From: Spirochaetales bacterium | Lineage (GTDB): Bacteria > Spirochaetota > Spirochaetia > Treponematales > Treponemataceae | Direction: 5' to 3' | DNA: 64,000 bases | Assembly (NCBI GenBank): GCA_029098225.1 | Contig: JAQXNX010000010.1 | Coordinates: 248,001 to 312,000, forward strand | Shown here: in pieces, positions 36,080 to 44,626 of the stretch | Layout: every line of letters begins with the position of its first letter | Numbering within the stretch: the first letter of the stretch is position 1 | Position numbers and translations under genes: made by a program | The notes under the pieces: generated by a model | The model's input: only the letters and a program-made list of their open reading frames with translations | What the model was told of the DNA's origin: nothing | Database searches by the model: none

Positions 36080-36457
36080 TTATTTGTTTTCTTCTTTGAA
36101 CTTTTTTACCAGCTTCTTAATTGCTTTAAAAGATTCAGGGCTTATATCATGTTCTATTTTGCAGGCATCTTCAGAAGCAATAGAAGATTTTACACCAATC
36201 TGTTCAAAGAACTCTGAAAGAACTGTGTGGCGCTCATAAATGGTTTTTGCTATATCTGCACCTTTTGGAAGCAGTTTTACGGTCTGATCTGGTTCAATAG
36301 AAATATATTGTTCCTTTTCAAGATTATGGAGAGCAACACTAACTGATGGTCTGGAAAAATTCATTTCACGGGCAATATCAATAGAGCGTACGGCACCTTT
36401 CTTTGAAAGAACTAAAATTGTCTCAAGATACATTTCTGCAGATTCTTTTATAACCAT
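36080..36457 (-). CDS. DtxR/MntR-like metal-responsive repressor
   Basis: The 125-residue protein has a winged helix (SAEMYLETILVLSKKG, SIDIAREMNFSRPSVSVALHNLEKEQYI) and a dimerisation helix ending HTVLSEFFEQIGV with metal-site residues (ACKIEHDISPESF). It lacks the SH3-like third domain, as MntR does. It is the last gene of the feo group and probably binds the palindromes before feoA. It has its own promoter. Confidence 0.85.
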   Translation of the reverse strand: MVIKESAEMYLETILVLSKKGAVRSIDIAREMNFSRPSVSVALHNLEKEQYISIEPDQTVKLLPKGADIAKTIYERHTVLSEFFEQIGVKSSIASEDACKIEHDISPESFKAIKKLVKKFKEENK

Positions 36458-36476
36458 TTTTTTACCTCACAATTAA

Positions 36477-36505
36477 ATTATACAAGATGAGATAATTTAC
36501 TACAA
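36477..36505 (-). promoter_or_regulatory. Promoter of the DtxR-like gene
   Basis: On the minus strand TTGTAG (36500-36505) and TATAAT (36477-36482) are 17 bases apart. The leader of about 15 bases holds an SD (GTGAGG). It gives the regulator expression independent of the feo promoter. Confidence 0.6.
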
Positions 36506-36520
36506 GTATTAAAATTAAAC

Positions 36521-36718
36521 TTATTTTTCTTTATGTAAAGATTTTTGTTCTTTCAAAAATGAATTTACATGTTTATAACTTGCATTGCAGACATGACCAC
36601 AGGATCCGCAGTTGCCGCCACATGAGGGGTGGCGGCCGGAGCGTTTTGCTTTTATAAGAGAACGGATTACAAGTGCAATGACTAAGAGAAGAATAATACT
36701 GACTATAAATGTTCCCAT
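36521..36718 (-). CDS. FeoB-associated Cys-rich membrane protein
   Basis: The 65-residue protein has one membrane helix (FIVSIILLLVIALVIRSL) and a cytoplasmic cluster of cysteines (CGGNCGSCGHVC). This is the FeoB-associated small protein, common after feoB in Firmicutes and spirochetes. It is presumed to support iron passage or FeoB function. It sits between feoB and the DtxR-like gene. Confidence 0.85.
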   Translation of the reverse strand: MGTFIVSIILLLVIALVIRSLIKAKRSGRHPSCGGNCGSCGHVCNASYKHVNSFLKEQKSLHKEK

Positions 36719-36740
36719 AAATTATGGCTCCTTATATATA

Positions 36741-36801
36741 GATCCCCGGGTCAAGCCCGGGGATGACACCATTTGTCATTATCGGGCTTGACCCGATAAT
36801 C
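36741..36801. repeat. Pair of oppositely oriented palindromic elements
   Basis: Two 28-base elements lie head to head: 36741-36768 on the plus strand and 36774-36801 on the minus strand. Each reads GAT, seven-base stem, TCAAG loop, matching stem, ATGACA. The stems differ (CCCCGGG against TATCGGG) but the loop and flanks are the same. The right element reaches the feoB stop codon. The hairpins could end feoB transcription or protect the feo mRNA. Single copies occur at 50046-50071 and 57131-57156. Confidence 0.7.
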
Positions 36802-39152
36802 TATTTTACAATTTTTGCCTTGCGGAATAAAGCCCAGCCGAATACTGCAATAACTACAATTGCAAGAATAAAGCCGAAGATATTGCCGTTTCCGCTGAAC
36901 ATAGAACCAAGCTGGTAAACTACAAAGGATACTGCATAAGCAAAACCACATTCCCAGCCGATTGCAGCCCAGGTCCACTTTCTGTTGTTCATCTCACGCT
37001 TGATAGCACCGATTGCTGCAAAACAAGGAGCACACAAAAGGTTGAAAATAAGGAATGAAAGTCCTGCCGGATGGGTAAATGCTGCAGCAAGATTTGCCCA
37101 GGTTTCTTCTCCACCATAGAGAATACCCATTGTACCAACAATATTTTCCTTTGCAACAAGACCTGTAACAGAAGCAACAGCGGCCTGCCAGTTACCCCAG
37201 CCTACAGGAGCAAAAATCCATGCAATGCAGTTTCCGAGTTTTGCAAGAATAGAAGCATCAAGTTCATCTTCTGAAAGCATTCTGAATCCATCATCTGCCC
37301 AACCGAAGAATGATGTAAACCATACAACGATTGTAGAAAGAAGAATGATTGTTCCAGCCTTCTTGATGAATGACCAGCCACGTTCCCACATTGAACGCAT
37401 AACGTTTCCAAATGTAGGCCAGTGGTATGCAGGAAGTTCCATTACAAATGGAGCAACTTCACCCATGAAAGGCTTTGTCTTTTTAAGAATAATACCAGAA
37501 CAAATAATTGCTGCCATACCGATAAAGTAAGTACCCGCAGCAAGCCATGCGTTTCCACCGAAAATAGCACCAACAACAAGACCAATAAATGGAACCTTAG
37601 CACCACAAGGAATGAAGGTTGTTGTCATGATTGTCATACGGCGGTCGCGTTCATTTTCGATTGTACGACAAGCCATAATACCAGGAACACCACAACCTGT
37701 TCCAATAAGAACCGGAATAAATGATTTTCCGGAAAGTCCGAAGCGGCGGAAAATACGGTCAAGAATAAAGGCAATACGTGCCATGTAACCACAAGCTTCA
37801 AGGAAGGCAAGGAAGATAAAGAGAACCAGCATCTGTGGAACAAAGCCAAGAACTGCACCAACACCGGCAACAATACCGTCAAGAATCAAACCTTTGAGCC
37901 AGTCTGCACAGCCGATAGCATCAAGGCCGCTTTCAATGAGAGCTGGAATACCTGGTACCCATACGCCGTAATCAGCAGGATCAGGACCTTCTTCGCCATA
38001 CTTTTCAACCATTGCATTAGCTTCTGCTATTGCATCTTCTGTAATTTCGATTGGTTCAGAAACTTCCATTGTTTCGTCATCAACTGTTACATAAGTAACT
38101 TCGCCTGCTTCTGCAGCTTCGAGAATTGCAGCTGAATCGCCAAACTCCTCGGCAGCTTCTTCATAGGCCCCTGTACCAATTCCAAAGAGATGATATCCGT
38201 CACCAAAGAGTCCGTCGTTTGCCCAGTCTGTAGCAGCGGCACCAACAGTTACCATAGAAACATAGTAAACCAGCCACATAACTACTGCAAAAATAGGAAG
38301 GGCAAGCCAGCGGTTTGTAACTACGCGGTCAATCTTATCTGAAACACTGAGCTTTGTGCGGTTTTTCTTTGTTACGCACTTTTTGATGATTGATTCAATA
38401 TACTTGTAGCGTTCAGCTGTAATGATTGATTCGGAGTCATCATCAAGCTCTGCTTCACAAGATTTTATGTCTGCTTCAATATGTGAAAGTTTGTCAGAGC
38501 TAACACCAAGAGCTTTGATTACTTTTTCATCACGCTCAAAAAGTTTTACAGAATACCAGCGATGCTGTTCTTCCGGAAGGTCATGAACAACTGCTTCTTC
38601 GATGTGAGCAAGAGCATGTTCTACGCAGCCTTCAAAGCGGTGTTTATACATCATTGGTTTTTTATCTTTTGCCTTGTTTACAGCAACTTCTGCAGCTTCA
38701 ATACAACCTGTTCCTTTTAGGGCAGAAATTTCTACAACCGGGCAGCCAAGTTCTTCCTGCATTGCATCAATATGAATTTTGTCTCCGTTCTTTTTAACAA
38801 CATCCATCATGTTAACTGCAACTACCATTGGAATGCCAAGTTCTGCAAGCTGAGTTGTAAGATAGAGGTTTCGCTCAAGGTTAGTTCCATCAACAATATT
38901 CAAAATTGCATCAGGGCGTTCCTTTACAAGGTAGTCACGTGAAACAACTTCTTCAAGTGTATATGGAGAAAGAGAGTAGATACCAGGTAAATCCATAATT
39001 ACAACATCACCATTGTGACCTTTAAGCTTACCTTCTTTTTTTTCTACAGTTACTCCAGGCCAGTTTCCAACAAACTGATTTGAACCTGTAAGAGCATTAA
39101 AAAGTGTAGTTTTACCGGCATTAGGGTTTCCGGCTAAAGCGATTTTAATCAT
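36801..39152 (-). CDS. feoB: Ferrous iron transporter FeoB
   Basis: The 783-residue protein has an N-terminal G domain (GNPNAGKTTLFN, VIMDLPGIYSLSPYT, VAVNMMD) plus the GDI-like helical part, then a membrane core with the Gate motifs (CGVPGIMACRTIENERDRR, FIPCGAKVPFIGLVV). Between the first and second membrane helices there is an unusual acidic insert (about residues 320-395, rich in Glu/Asp/Ala). It imports Fe2+ across the inner membrane. The stop of feoA1 is one base before its ATG. Confidence 0.96.
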   Translation of the reverse strand: MIKIALAGNPNAGKTTLFNALTGSNQFVGNWPGVTVEKKEGKLKGHNGDVVIMDLPGIYSLSPYTLEEVVSRDYLVKERPDAILNIVDGTNLERNLYLTTQLAELGIPMVVAVNMMDVVKKNGDKIHIDAMQEELGCPVVEISALKGTGCIEAAEVAVNKAKDKKPMMYKHRFEGCVEHALAHIEEAVVHDLPEEQHRWYSVKLFERDEKVIKALGVSSDKLSHIEADIKSCEAELDDDSESIITAERYKYIESIIKKCVTKKNRTKLSVSDKIDRVVTNRWLALPIFAVVMWLVYYVSMVTVGAAATDWANDGLFGDGYHLFGIGTGAYEEAAEEFGDSAAILEAAEAGEVTYVTVDDETMEVSEPIEITEDAIAEANAMVEKYGEEGPDPADYGVWVPGIPALIESGLDAIGCADWLKGLILDGIVAGVGAVLGFVPQMLVLFIFLAFLEACGYMARIAFILDRIFRRFGLSGKSFIPVLIGTGCGVPGIMACRTIENERDRRMTIMTTTFIPCGAKVPFIGLVVGAIFGGNAWLAAGTYFIGMAAIICSGIILKKTKPFMGEVAPFVMELPAYHWPTFGNVMRSMWERGWSFIKKAGTIILLSTIVVWFTSFFGWADDGFRMLSEDELDASILAKLGNCIAWIFAPVGWGNWQAAVASVTGLVAKENIVGTMGILYGGEETWANLAAAFTHPAGLSFLIFNLLCAPCFAAIGAIKREMNNRKWTWAAIGWECGFAYAVSFVVYQLGSMFSGNGNIFGFILAIVVIAVFGWALFRKAKIVK

Positions 39153-39153
39153 T

Positions 39154-39372
39154 TTACTTTACCTCCACCATTTCTGCATCGGCTTTACGAACTGAAAGCT
39201 CGTAGCCTCGCACTGTAACTTCTACTGGGTCTCCAAGAGGTGCAACCTTACGTACGTAAATTTCTACGCCTTTAGTGATTCCCATGTCCATAATGCGGCG
39301 TTTTACCGCACCTTCGCCATTCAGTTTTACAACAGTAACTGTCTGGCCAGTTTTTGTTTCTTTGAGGGTCAT
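39154..39372 (-). CDS. feoA: FeoA domain protein 1
   Basis: The 72-residue SH3-like protein reads TVTVVKLNGEGAVKRRIMDMGITKGVEI and ends near YELSVRKADAEMVEV, as FeoA does. It likely interacts with FeoB at the membrane. Only one base separates its stop from the feoB start. A second FeoA gene lies 83 bases upstream. Confidence 0.92.
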   Translation of the reverse strand: MTLKETKTGQTVTVVKLNGEGAVKRRIMDMGITKGVEIYVRKVAPLGDPVEVTVRGYELSVRKADAEMVEVK

Positions 39373-39455
39373 ATTCTATATCTCCTATAAAATGTACATA
39401 ATTGAAACTGTAGATGAATTGTAATTAGTTGAGACTAACAATGGAGGAAAAAAAA

Positions 39456-39665
39456 TCAGACAATAATTTTCTGTGCCATTTCACGGCTGATGGCAACACG
39501 ACTTTCTTTTACTTGTACAATTATATTTCCACAGATTCGTGAAACAATAGAAACCTGTGCACCAGCTACAAATCCAAGATTTTCAAGAAAGCGTCGAATT
39601 TCTTCTTTTCCGTTGATTTTTTTGATTAGAAAAGATTCACCTTCAGATACCATATTTAACGGCAT
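39456..39665 (-). CDS. feoA: FeoA domain protein 2
   Basis: The 69-residue FeoA-like protein (EEIRRFLENLGFVAGAQVSIV, then ESRVAISREMAQKIIV) is the first gene after the feo promoter. It differs clearly from FeoA 1, so the two are not a recent duplication. The SD (ATAGGAGC) is part of a nested inverted repeat. Confidence 0.9.
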   Translation of the reverse strand: MPLNMVSEGESFLIKKINGKEEIRRFLENLGFVAGAQVSIVSRICGNIIVQVKESRVAISREMAQKIIV

Positions 39666-39684
39666 TTTTTTGCTCCTATAATAA

Positions 39685-39738
39685 GTTAGCTTTTACTAAC
39701 CATATTATTATTTTAGTTAGTAGGTGCTAACTTGTCAA
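39685..39738 (-). promoter_or_regulatory. feo promoter with two DtxR-type operators
   Basis: On the minus strand TTGACA (39733-39738) and TAAAAT (39710-39715) are exactly 17 bases apart. Two inverted repeats cover it: AGTTAG-N6-CTAACT (39715-39732) fills the spacer between -35 and -10, and GTTAG-N6-CTAAC (39685-39700) lies just downstream of the start. Their TTAG/CTAA halves fit the DtxR/MntR class. Repression by the DtxR-like protein of this operon is inferred. Confidence 0.75.
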
Positions 39739-39775
39739 TAGGAGCATTTTTTATAAAAAAATTATTAATTATTTC

Positions 39776-40459
39776 TTATAACTCGTTGCAAAATTTTAAC
39801 ACATCGGCTTGTGTATCGGCATGTGGGAAATCATCAAGTAATGGGCAAGGAATATGAGGTTCATAAGCTTTATTATGAAACCAGGTACACTGAATTGCAT
39901 TTATACCAAGGTCACGTGCTCCGGTAAGCTCATGTGAACCACCGTCGCCAACGTAAAGACATTCTTTGGGAGTGACTCCCAGAGATTGCATAGCCCTTTG
40001 ATAGATTTGTGGGTCTGGTTTTAGAAGGCCCTGCTCATAGGAAATCATTGCAGAATCAAAGAGAGGATAAAGCGGAGATAAAAGAATCATGTCGCGTTCA
40101 TCGGAAAAGGTATTTGTGATGAGTCCGATTTTGAAATCTTTTTCGCGTAGAGTTTTAAGAAGCCAGATTGACTCGGGTGGAATATTGTTGAAGGTGTCGC
40201 TAAGAGCTTCGCGTCTTTTGCGGCAAATCATCTGGACATTGGCATCAGAATAAGCGCCGAGTTTTTTGAGAGTTATAGCGAGACCTTCTTCCATAGAATA
40301 TTTTCCAAGAGTGCGGTCTTTTTCTGTTTCGTGCCAGCATTTACGAAAGGCTTCGATTGGCTGGCTCAGGTCAGCGGCAATATGCTCACTAAAATATGTT
40401 CTACCCGTGAAGAGTGTTACGAGAGTTTCAAACATGTCAAAAATTACTGCTTTAATCAT
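39776..40459 (-). CDS. HAD-superfamily hydrolase
   Basis: The 227-residue protein has HAD motif I FDMFETLVTLF, where the second catalytic Asp is replaced by Glu (D-M-F-E), motif II LITNTFSD, motif III lysine LLKPDPQIYQRA and motif IV YVGDGGSHELTGARDLG. Many HAD phosphatases keep Asp at the second place; the Glu may lower or change activity. The substrate is unknown. It stands alone, divergent from the accessory zone. Confidence 0.82.
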   Translation of the reverse strand: MIKAVIFDMFETLVTLFTGRTYFSEHIAADLSQPIEAFRKCWHETEKDRTLGKYSMEEGLAITLKKLGAYSDANVQMICRKRREALSDTFNNIPPESIWLLKTLREKDFKIGLITNTFSDERDMILLSPLYPLFDSAMISYEQGLLKPDPQIYQRAMQSLGVTPKECLYVGDGGSHELTGARDLGINAIQCTWFHNKAYEPHIPCPLLDDFPHADTQADVLKFCNEL

Positions 40460-40577
40460 AAGTACGCTCCTTTTTATAAAACTGTTATCCTTCTATTCAC
40501 TGATGAAAAAAAATGCATGGCACCACGGAAATTTTTTATATTCATATATTCTTTAATATGTTACCATATTTTTGAAA

Positions 40578-40874
40578 ATGTTTGGAAGTAGTATCAGCTA
40601 TTTGACAATTGATCTTATCAAAATATGGAAAACCGAAGTGCAGAGGACAAAAAGGCTGACATTTAAATTCATCAAAACTTATATGCAGTATCTTAAAGAG
40701 CGTTATCCGAATGCATGCAGCATGGATCTGATTAATGAGATAGCGGCAGATCCAGCTGAAATCAGAGGACTCAAGGAAGAAGCCTCGCTGGTAGATTCCA
40801 ATTGTGATTTAAAACACTTTACTTTAAAATATATAAAAGCTTTTTCAGAGCGTTACAAAAATGAAAGTGTGTAA
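40578..40874 (+). CDS. Small hypothetical protein at the edge of the accessory zone
   Basis: A 98-residue frame starting at the ATG at 40578 (an in-frame TTG lies at 40572). The sequence is Lys/Glu-rich and probably all helical (KLTFKFIKTYMQYLKERYP-like pattern, then DLINEIAADPAEIRGLKEEA). I do not recognise it. No SD is clear. The stop overlaps the region before the GNAT gene, with the frames spaced closely, so it may be real and co-transcribed. Confidence 0.5.
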   Translation: MFGSSISYLTIDLIKIWKTEVQRTKRLTFKFIKTYMQYLKERYPNACSMDLINEIAADPAEIRGLKEEASLVDSNCDLKHFTLKYIKAFSERYKNESV

Positions 40875-40887
40875 AAAGAGGAAACAG

Positions 40888-41430
40888 ATGGAGCTGCAAA
40901 CAGAAAGATTAATTTTACGCGAATACACAATGGATGATTTTGATGCTTTATATGAAATCATGTCCGATGCAGAAACCATGCAGCACTATCCTGCCCCATT
41001 TGACGAGGCAAGGACCCGCCGCTGGATTGAATGGAATCTGGAAAATTATCAGAAGTATGGCTGGGGACTTTGGGCAGTTGTTCTGAAAGAAACCGGTGAG
41101 TTTATCGGGGACTGCGGAATTACGCTGCAAAATATTGACGGCGAGCTTCTCCCGGAAATCGGCTATCACATTCACAAAAAATACTGGCGCCGTGGTTTTG
41201 CAAAAGAAGCAGCACGTGCAGTCCGTGACTGGGTTTTTGAAAACACAAATTACAACACGATTTATTCTTACATGAAATATACAAATGTAGCTTCTTATTC
41301 AACGGCGCTTGCAAACGGTATGAAAAAGGTGAAGGAATATCCTGACCCAAAAAATGAAATTTCTTATGCCTATGCAATTACCCGTAGTGAATGGAAAGAA
41401 TTAAAAAATCAGAATGAGACAGCAAAGTAG
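40888..41430 (+). CDS. GNAT acetyltransferase, RimJ/RimL type
   Basis: The ATG at 40888 is preferred to one at 40861 because of the SD AGAGGA. The 180-residue protein starts LQTERLILREYTMDDFDALYEIMSD, typical for RimJ/RimL-like ribosomal or general N-acetyltransferases. The acetyl-CoA site reads HKKYWRRGFAKEAARAV. The substrate is unknown. It is the first of several GNATs in this zone. Confidence 0.85.
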   Translation: MELQTERLILREYTMDDFDALYEIMSDAETMQHYPAPFDEARTRRWIEWNLENYQKYGWGLWAVVLKETGEFIGDCGITLQNIDGELLPEIGYHIHKKYWRRGFAKEAARAVRDWVFENTNYNTIYSYMKYTNVASYSTALANGMKKVKEYPDPKNEISYAYAITRSEWKELKNQNETAK

Positions 41431-41445
41431 TCCAGGGACAATGGA

Positions 41446-42651
41446 ATGGAAACAATTTCAAAAGAAGAAGCAAGAAATTTTCTCGTAAATTATCAGGGGT
41501 TGAATGGGGCAGAAAAACGTAAGGGCTCGGAAGGAGTTCTGGATTATTTTAATAAAGTCCGATGCGTTCAGTTTGACCCGCTTGATGTTGTTGGTCGTAA
41601 TGCAGATTTAGTTTTACAGTCTCGTATAACTAACTATCGTTCGGAAGTTTTACAAAACCTGCTTTACAAAGATCGCTCCCTTTACGACGCTGCAGACAAA
41701 ATGATTTCCATTATCCCGACACAAGATTATCCTTCAATGGCAAGAATCAGGCAGAAAACTGTAGAGCAGTTAAAGGGAATTTTGGCCTGGAGAAAATCGC
41801 TTGCGGCTCTGGATTTGCTTGGTGAGATAAAAGAATATATCAGCAAAAACGGCCCGCTGCCAGCAAGTAAAATAAAGATAGGTCAGAGTGTAGATTCCGG
41901 CCCCTGGGGACACAAAAAACTTTCCAGCGCGGCTCTGGATTATCTTTATCACTCTGGCGTTCTTGGAATAAGCAGTAAGCAGAAAAATCATAAGGTTTAT
42001 GATCTGGCTCAAAGACTTTTCCCACCGTCAATCCTGAATGCGGCAGACCCTTTTAAAAACGACATGGATTTTGCCCGCTGGTATCTTAAGCGCCGGATAG
42101 GTGCTGTTGGCCTTGTCTGGAATAAAAACGGAGGAACCTGGCTTGGCTTTTATGTCTCTGATAAAAAACTACAGACTCAAATAATCAGCGAGCTTGTTGC
42201 TTCCGGCGAACTTTTAGAACTGGCAATAGAAGATTCAAAAGAAAAGTTTTATATTCGCTCAGAAGATGCCGACATGCTTGGTAAACCCGCCCGCAAAAAT
42301 ATCGCTCAATTCATAGCTCCGCTGGACAATCTTATCTGGGACCGTGGCCTTATAGAAGAGCTTTTTGATTTTTCTTATTCCTGGGAAGTTTACACTCCAG
42401 CTGCAAAAAGAAAGTTTGGTTATTATGTTCTTCCTGTGCTTTATAAAAATCAGTTTGTTGCCCGCTTTGAGCCCGAGCCCAATCGCGGTAAAAATCCTCT
42501 GCAAATCAAAAACTGGTGGTGGGAACCGGGAGTCGAAATAAATGATCAGATGCGCGACGTCATAGAAAATGCTTTTATCCGCTTTAGTAATTTTCTTGAA
42601 ATTGATATGATGGAAGAAAAATACTGGAAGACAAAACTTCAGTTATCATAA
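41446..42651 (+). CDS. YcaQ-like winged-helix DNA glycosylase (HTH_42)
   Basis: The 401-residue protein is a YcaQ/AlkX-type member of the HTH_42 family. The key site is VQFDPLDVVGRNADLVLQSR, with the QxD catalytic motif at about residues 38-40. Three winged-helix modules follow, e.g. KNGPLPASKIKIGQ. YcaQ removes bulky N7 adducts and interstrand crosslinks; AlkZ relatives unhook antibiotic-made crosslinks. It follows the GNAT after 15 bases. Confidence 0.8.
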   Translation: METISKEEARNFLVNYQGLNGAEKRKGSEGVLDYFNKVRCVQFDPLDVVGRNADLVLQSRITNYRSEVLQNLLYKDRSLYDAADKMISIIPTQDYPSMARIRQKTVEQLKGILAWRKSLAALDLLGEIKEYISKNGPLPASKIKIGQSVDSGPWGHKKLSSAALDYLYHSGVLGISSKQKNHKVYDLAQRLFPPSILNAADPFKNDMDFARWYLKRRIGAVGLVWNKNGGTWLGFYVSDKKLQTQIISELVASGELLELAIEDSKEKFYIRSEDADMLGKPARKNIAQFIAPLDNLIWDRGLIEELFDFSYSWEVYTPAAKRKFGYYVLPVLYKNQFVARFEPEPNRGKNPLQIKNWWWEPGVEINDQMRDVIENAFIRFSNFLEIDMMEEKYWKTKLQLS

Positions 42652-42659
42652 GGAAAAAA

Positions 42660-43178
42660 ATGAATAGCAATTTAATAATCCGCGAAGCAAAAATTTCGGA
42701 TGCAAAAAGACTTGTTGAAATTTATGCTCATTTCGTGAAAAATACCGCAGTTTCTTTTGAATATAAGGTTCCGACAGTTGAAGAGTTTGAAGAAAGAATC
42801 CGTCATATTACGGAAAAATATCCATACATTGTCTGTTTGAAAAGCGACAAGATTGTGGGCTATGCTTATGCAAGTGCCTATAGTTCAAGAGAGGCTTATG
42901 ACTGGACGGCGACTTCTTCAATTTACGTTGATAAAGAATTCCACAGACAGGGTGTTGGCTCCCTGCTTTACAAAGAACTTGAAGAGCGATTGCGAAAACA
43001 GGGAATTGTAAATCTTCTTGCAGGCGTTGCTTATATAGAAACTGAAGATAAATATTTGACAAAGGACAGTTTTTATTTTCATACAAAAATGGGTTATGAA
43101 AAGGTAGCCCGCCTGAAAGGTGTCGGAAAAAAGTTTGACAACTGGTATGATTTACTCTGGCTGCAGAAAAAGCTGTAG
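42660..43178 (+). CDS. Phosphinothricin-acetyltransferase-like GNAT
   Basis: The 172-residue protein begins LIIREAKISDAKRLVEIY and continues VSFEYKVPTVEEFEERI, a strong match to the PAT/MddA family that acetylates phosphinothricin, methionine sulfone or related amines. The acetyl-CoA loop is DKEFHRQGVGSLLYKELE and the family's C-terminal W-x-D-L-L-W-L ending is present. It starts eight bases after the YcaQ-like gene, suggesting co-transcription. Confidence 0.87.
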   Translation: MNSNLIIREAKISDAKRLVEIYAHFVKNTAVSFEYKVPTVEEFEERIRHITEKYPYIVCLKSDKIVGYAYASAYSSREAYDWTATSSIYVDKEFHRQGVGSLLYKELEERLRKQGIVNLLAGVAYIETEDKYLTKDSFYFHTKMGYEKVARLKGVGKKFDNWYDLLWLQKKL

Positions 43179-43985
43179 AGGAAAAAATATAGCCTGCATT
43201 ATTTTTTGCAGGATAATTAAGTCGTTCCAGAATTATTGATTTATCATCAAATCCCTGGGCTTTGATTGTAAGCTTTGTCTGCCCTTTTTCATAACCGGAA
43301 CGCAAAACTGCACAGGCGTGTCCTTTGTATGTAACAGTTTTGTTATCTGTATAATCTTCATCAGTTATAGGATTTCCTGAGCCAAAGCCTGCAAGCCTTG
43401 CTACTCCCTCTGTATTTGCAATAATATTGATTTCTGCATCCAGAACAAGTTGTCCCCGTTCGTCAAGAATGTCAATCATTTCTGATTCGGGAAATTTTCT
43501 GAGCCAAGAATTACACGTTCTGGAAACATTTCATGGTCTTTTTCGTACTGGTCTTCCATGTACTTGTAGCCTACAATGTCCAGGCCGTTGGTAAAGGCTT
43601 CTGTTGTCTTTTCCCAAAGATTTTCATAAACTCCGATATTTACATTCTGTGCCTGGTACTGACCTCTGGCAAGCTTATCGTCAAGACCGCTCCAGAGAGA
43701 ACAGATTCCGTTGCTTACAGGCCGGCTGGCGTCCAGCTCTTTGATAGTTCGGACTCCAAAAAGGATTTCAGCTTCGTCTGCAGGCAAATCATCTTTTTCT
43801 TCAAGACGGGTCCGGTATTCGCCCTGACTTTTTACAGTGGCCTTAGAATTGGCAGCAACATAAATTGAAGTCTTTGCGTTAGCTGCGATAAAGTCCCAGC
43901 CCTGTATACCAGCGGGAATTACTTGTCGAACCAGTGTTAAGGTTTATGGTAATTCTATTTTCCTCGCCAGTCCTCGGGAATAAAA
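43179..43985 (-). pseudogene. Decayed GH2 beta-galactosidase-type gene
   Basis: Pieces of a glycoside hydrolase family 2 enzyme lie in different minus-strand frames. Near 43880-43950 one frame reads NSRWYTGLGLYRS, the GH2 sugar-binding hallmark, and then stops. At 43476-43787 another frame reads ELDASRPVSNGICSLWSG and DIVGYKYMEDQYEKDH followed by RVILGSENFP, which is catalytic-domain sequence. At about 43190-43479 a third reads the GH2 C-terminal domain (LDERGQLVLDAEINI, FGSGNPITDEDYTD). Hundreds of residues between them are missing, so it has suffered deletions and frameshifts. Confidence 0.75.
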
Positions 43986-44033
43986 AAAAATTTTGTATAA
44001 TTGCAGATTCTGCCATTTCAAGATTAAAAACAC

Positions 44034-44062
44034 TTGCAAAAGCAGTCTTTATGCAATATAGT
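44034..44062 (+). promoter_or_regulatory. Promoter of the PPOX-MarR operon
   Basis: TTGCAA (44034-44039) and TATAGT (44057-44062) are exactly 17 bases apart. The -10 box lies inside the palindromic operator at 44056-44079. An SD (AGGAG) precedes the ATG at 44095. Confidence 0.65.
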
Positions 44063-44079
44063 TTGTATACAAACTATAT
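44056..44079. promoter_or_regulatory. Perfect 24-base palindrome, probable MarR operator
   Basis: Each half reads ATATAGTTTGTA; all twelve pairs match with no spacer. It covers the -10 box and transcription start, so bound repressor would block polymerase. The MarR-type gene two positions downstream in the same operon is the natural binder and would thus regulate itself. Confidence 0.75.
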
Positions 44080-44094
44080 ATCAGGAGTGATGAT

Positions 44095-44616
44095 ATGAAT
44101 ATTAGAGATGTTGTTAAAATAATCCAGTCCTCAGAATGTGCACAGATTGCAACCTTTGGAAAAGAAGAAACTGAAGGCTTCCCGGAAATCCGAGCACTTT
44201 TGAATCTTGCTAATCCTAAGAAATATCCAAAGCTTAAAGACAAGGCAATTTCTGTGGATGGAGAAACGCTCACAATCTATTTTACGACAAACACTTCTTC
44301 ACGAAAGGTTCGTCAGCTTCGTGAAAATAATAAAGTTTGTCTTTATTTTGTTCTTCCAAAAAAGTTTAAAGGTGTTTCTGCAATCGGTACAATCGAAGAA
44401 GTTACCGATCAAAAAGTAAAGGAAGATTTCTGGCAGACAGGCTGGTTTATTTATTATCACAAGGGACCTACAGATCCGGATTACACAATCCTTAAGTTTA
44501 CAACTAAATTTATGCATTGCTGGGGTGGCGGAAAAATTCATAATTTTGGCCAGCCGGTAAATCCTGTAAACCCGGAAAATACGGCAAACCTGGAAAATAC
44601 TGACAATAAGGCCTAG
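44095..44616 (+). CDS. Pyridoxamine 5'-phosphate oxidase-like (PPOX) protein
   Basis: The 173-residue protein has a split-barrel FMN-binding fold of the general-stress/PPOX type: CAQIATFGKEETEGFPEIRALLN and TIYFTTNTSSRKVRQLRENNKVCLYFVLP. Such proteins bind flavin or act as reductases; a substrate cannot be given. The Asn/Pro-rich C-terminal tail looks repetitive (PVNPVNPENTANLENTDNK). It is the first gene of an operon with a MarR regulator and a broken HAD gene. Confidence 0.82.
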   Translation: MNIRDVVKIIQSSECAQIATFGKEETEGFPEIRALLNLANPKKYPKLKDKAISVDGETLTIYFTTNTSSRKVRQLRENNKVCLYFVLPKKFKGVSAIGTIEEVTDQKVKEDFWQTGWFIYYHKGPTDPDYTILKFTTKFMHCWGGGKIHNFGQPVNPVNPENTANLENTDNKA

Positions 44617-44626
44617 GAGACGGCAG

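Noticed and set aside
37071-37882. Several frames overlapping feoB on both strands
   Set aside because: They lie wholly within feoB, with no SD and no recognised motif.
42808-43479. Long minus-strand frame running antisense through the PAT-like GNAT
   Set aside because: Only its first part (about 43190-43479) matches GH2; the rest is the antisense of a well-supported gene and has no family.
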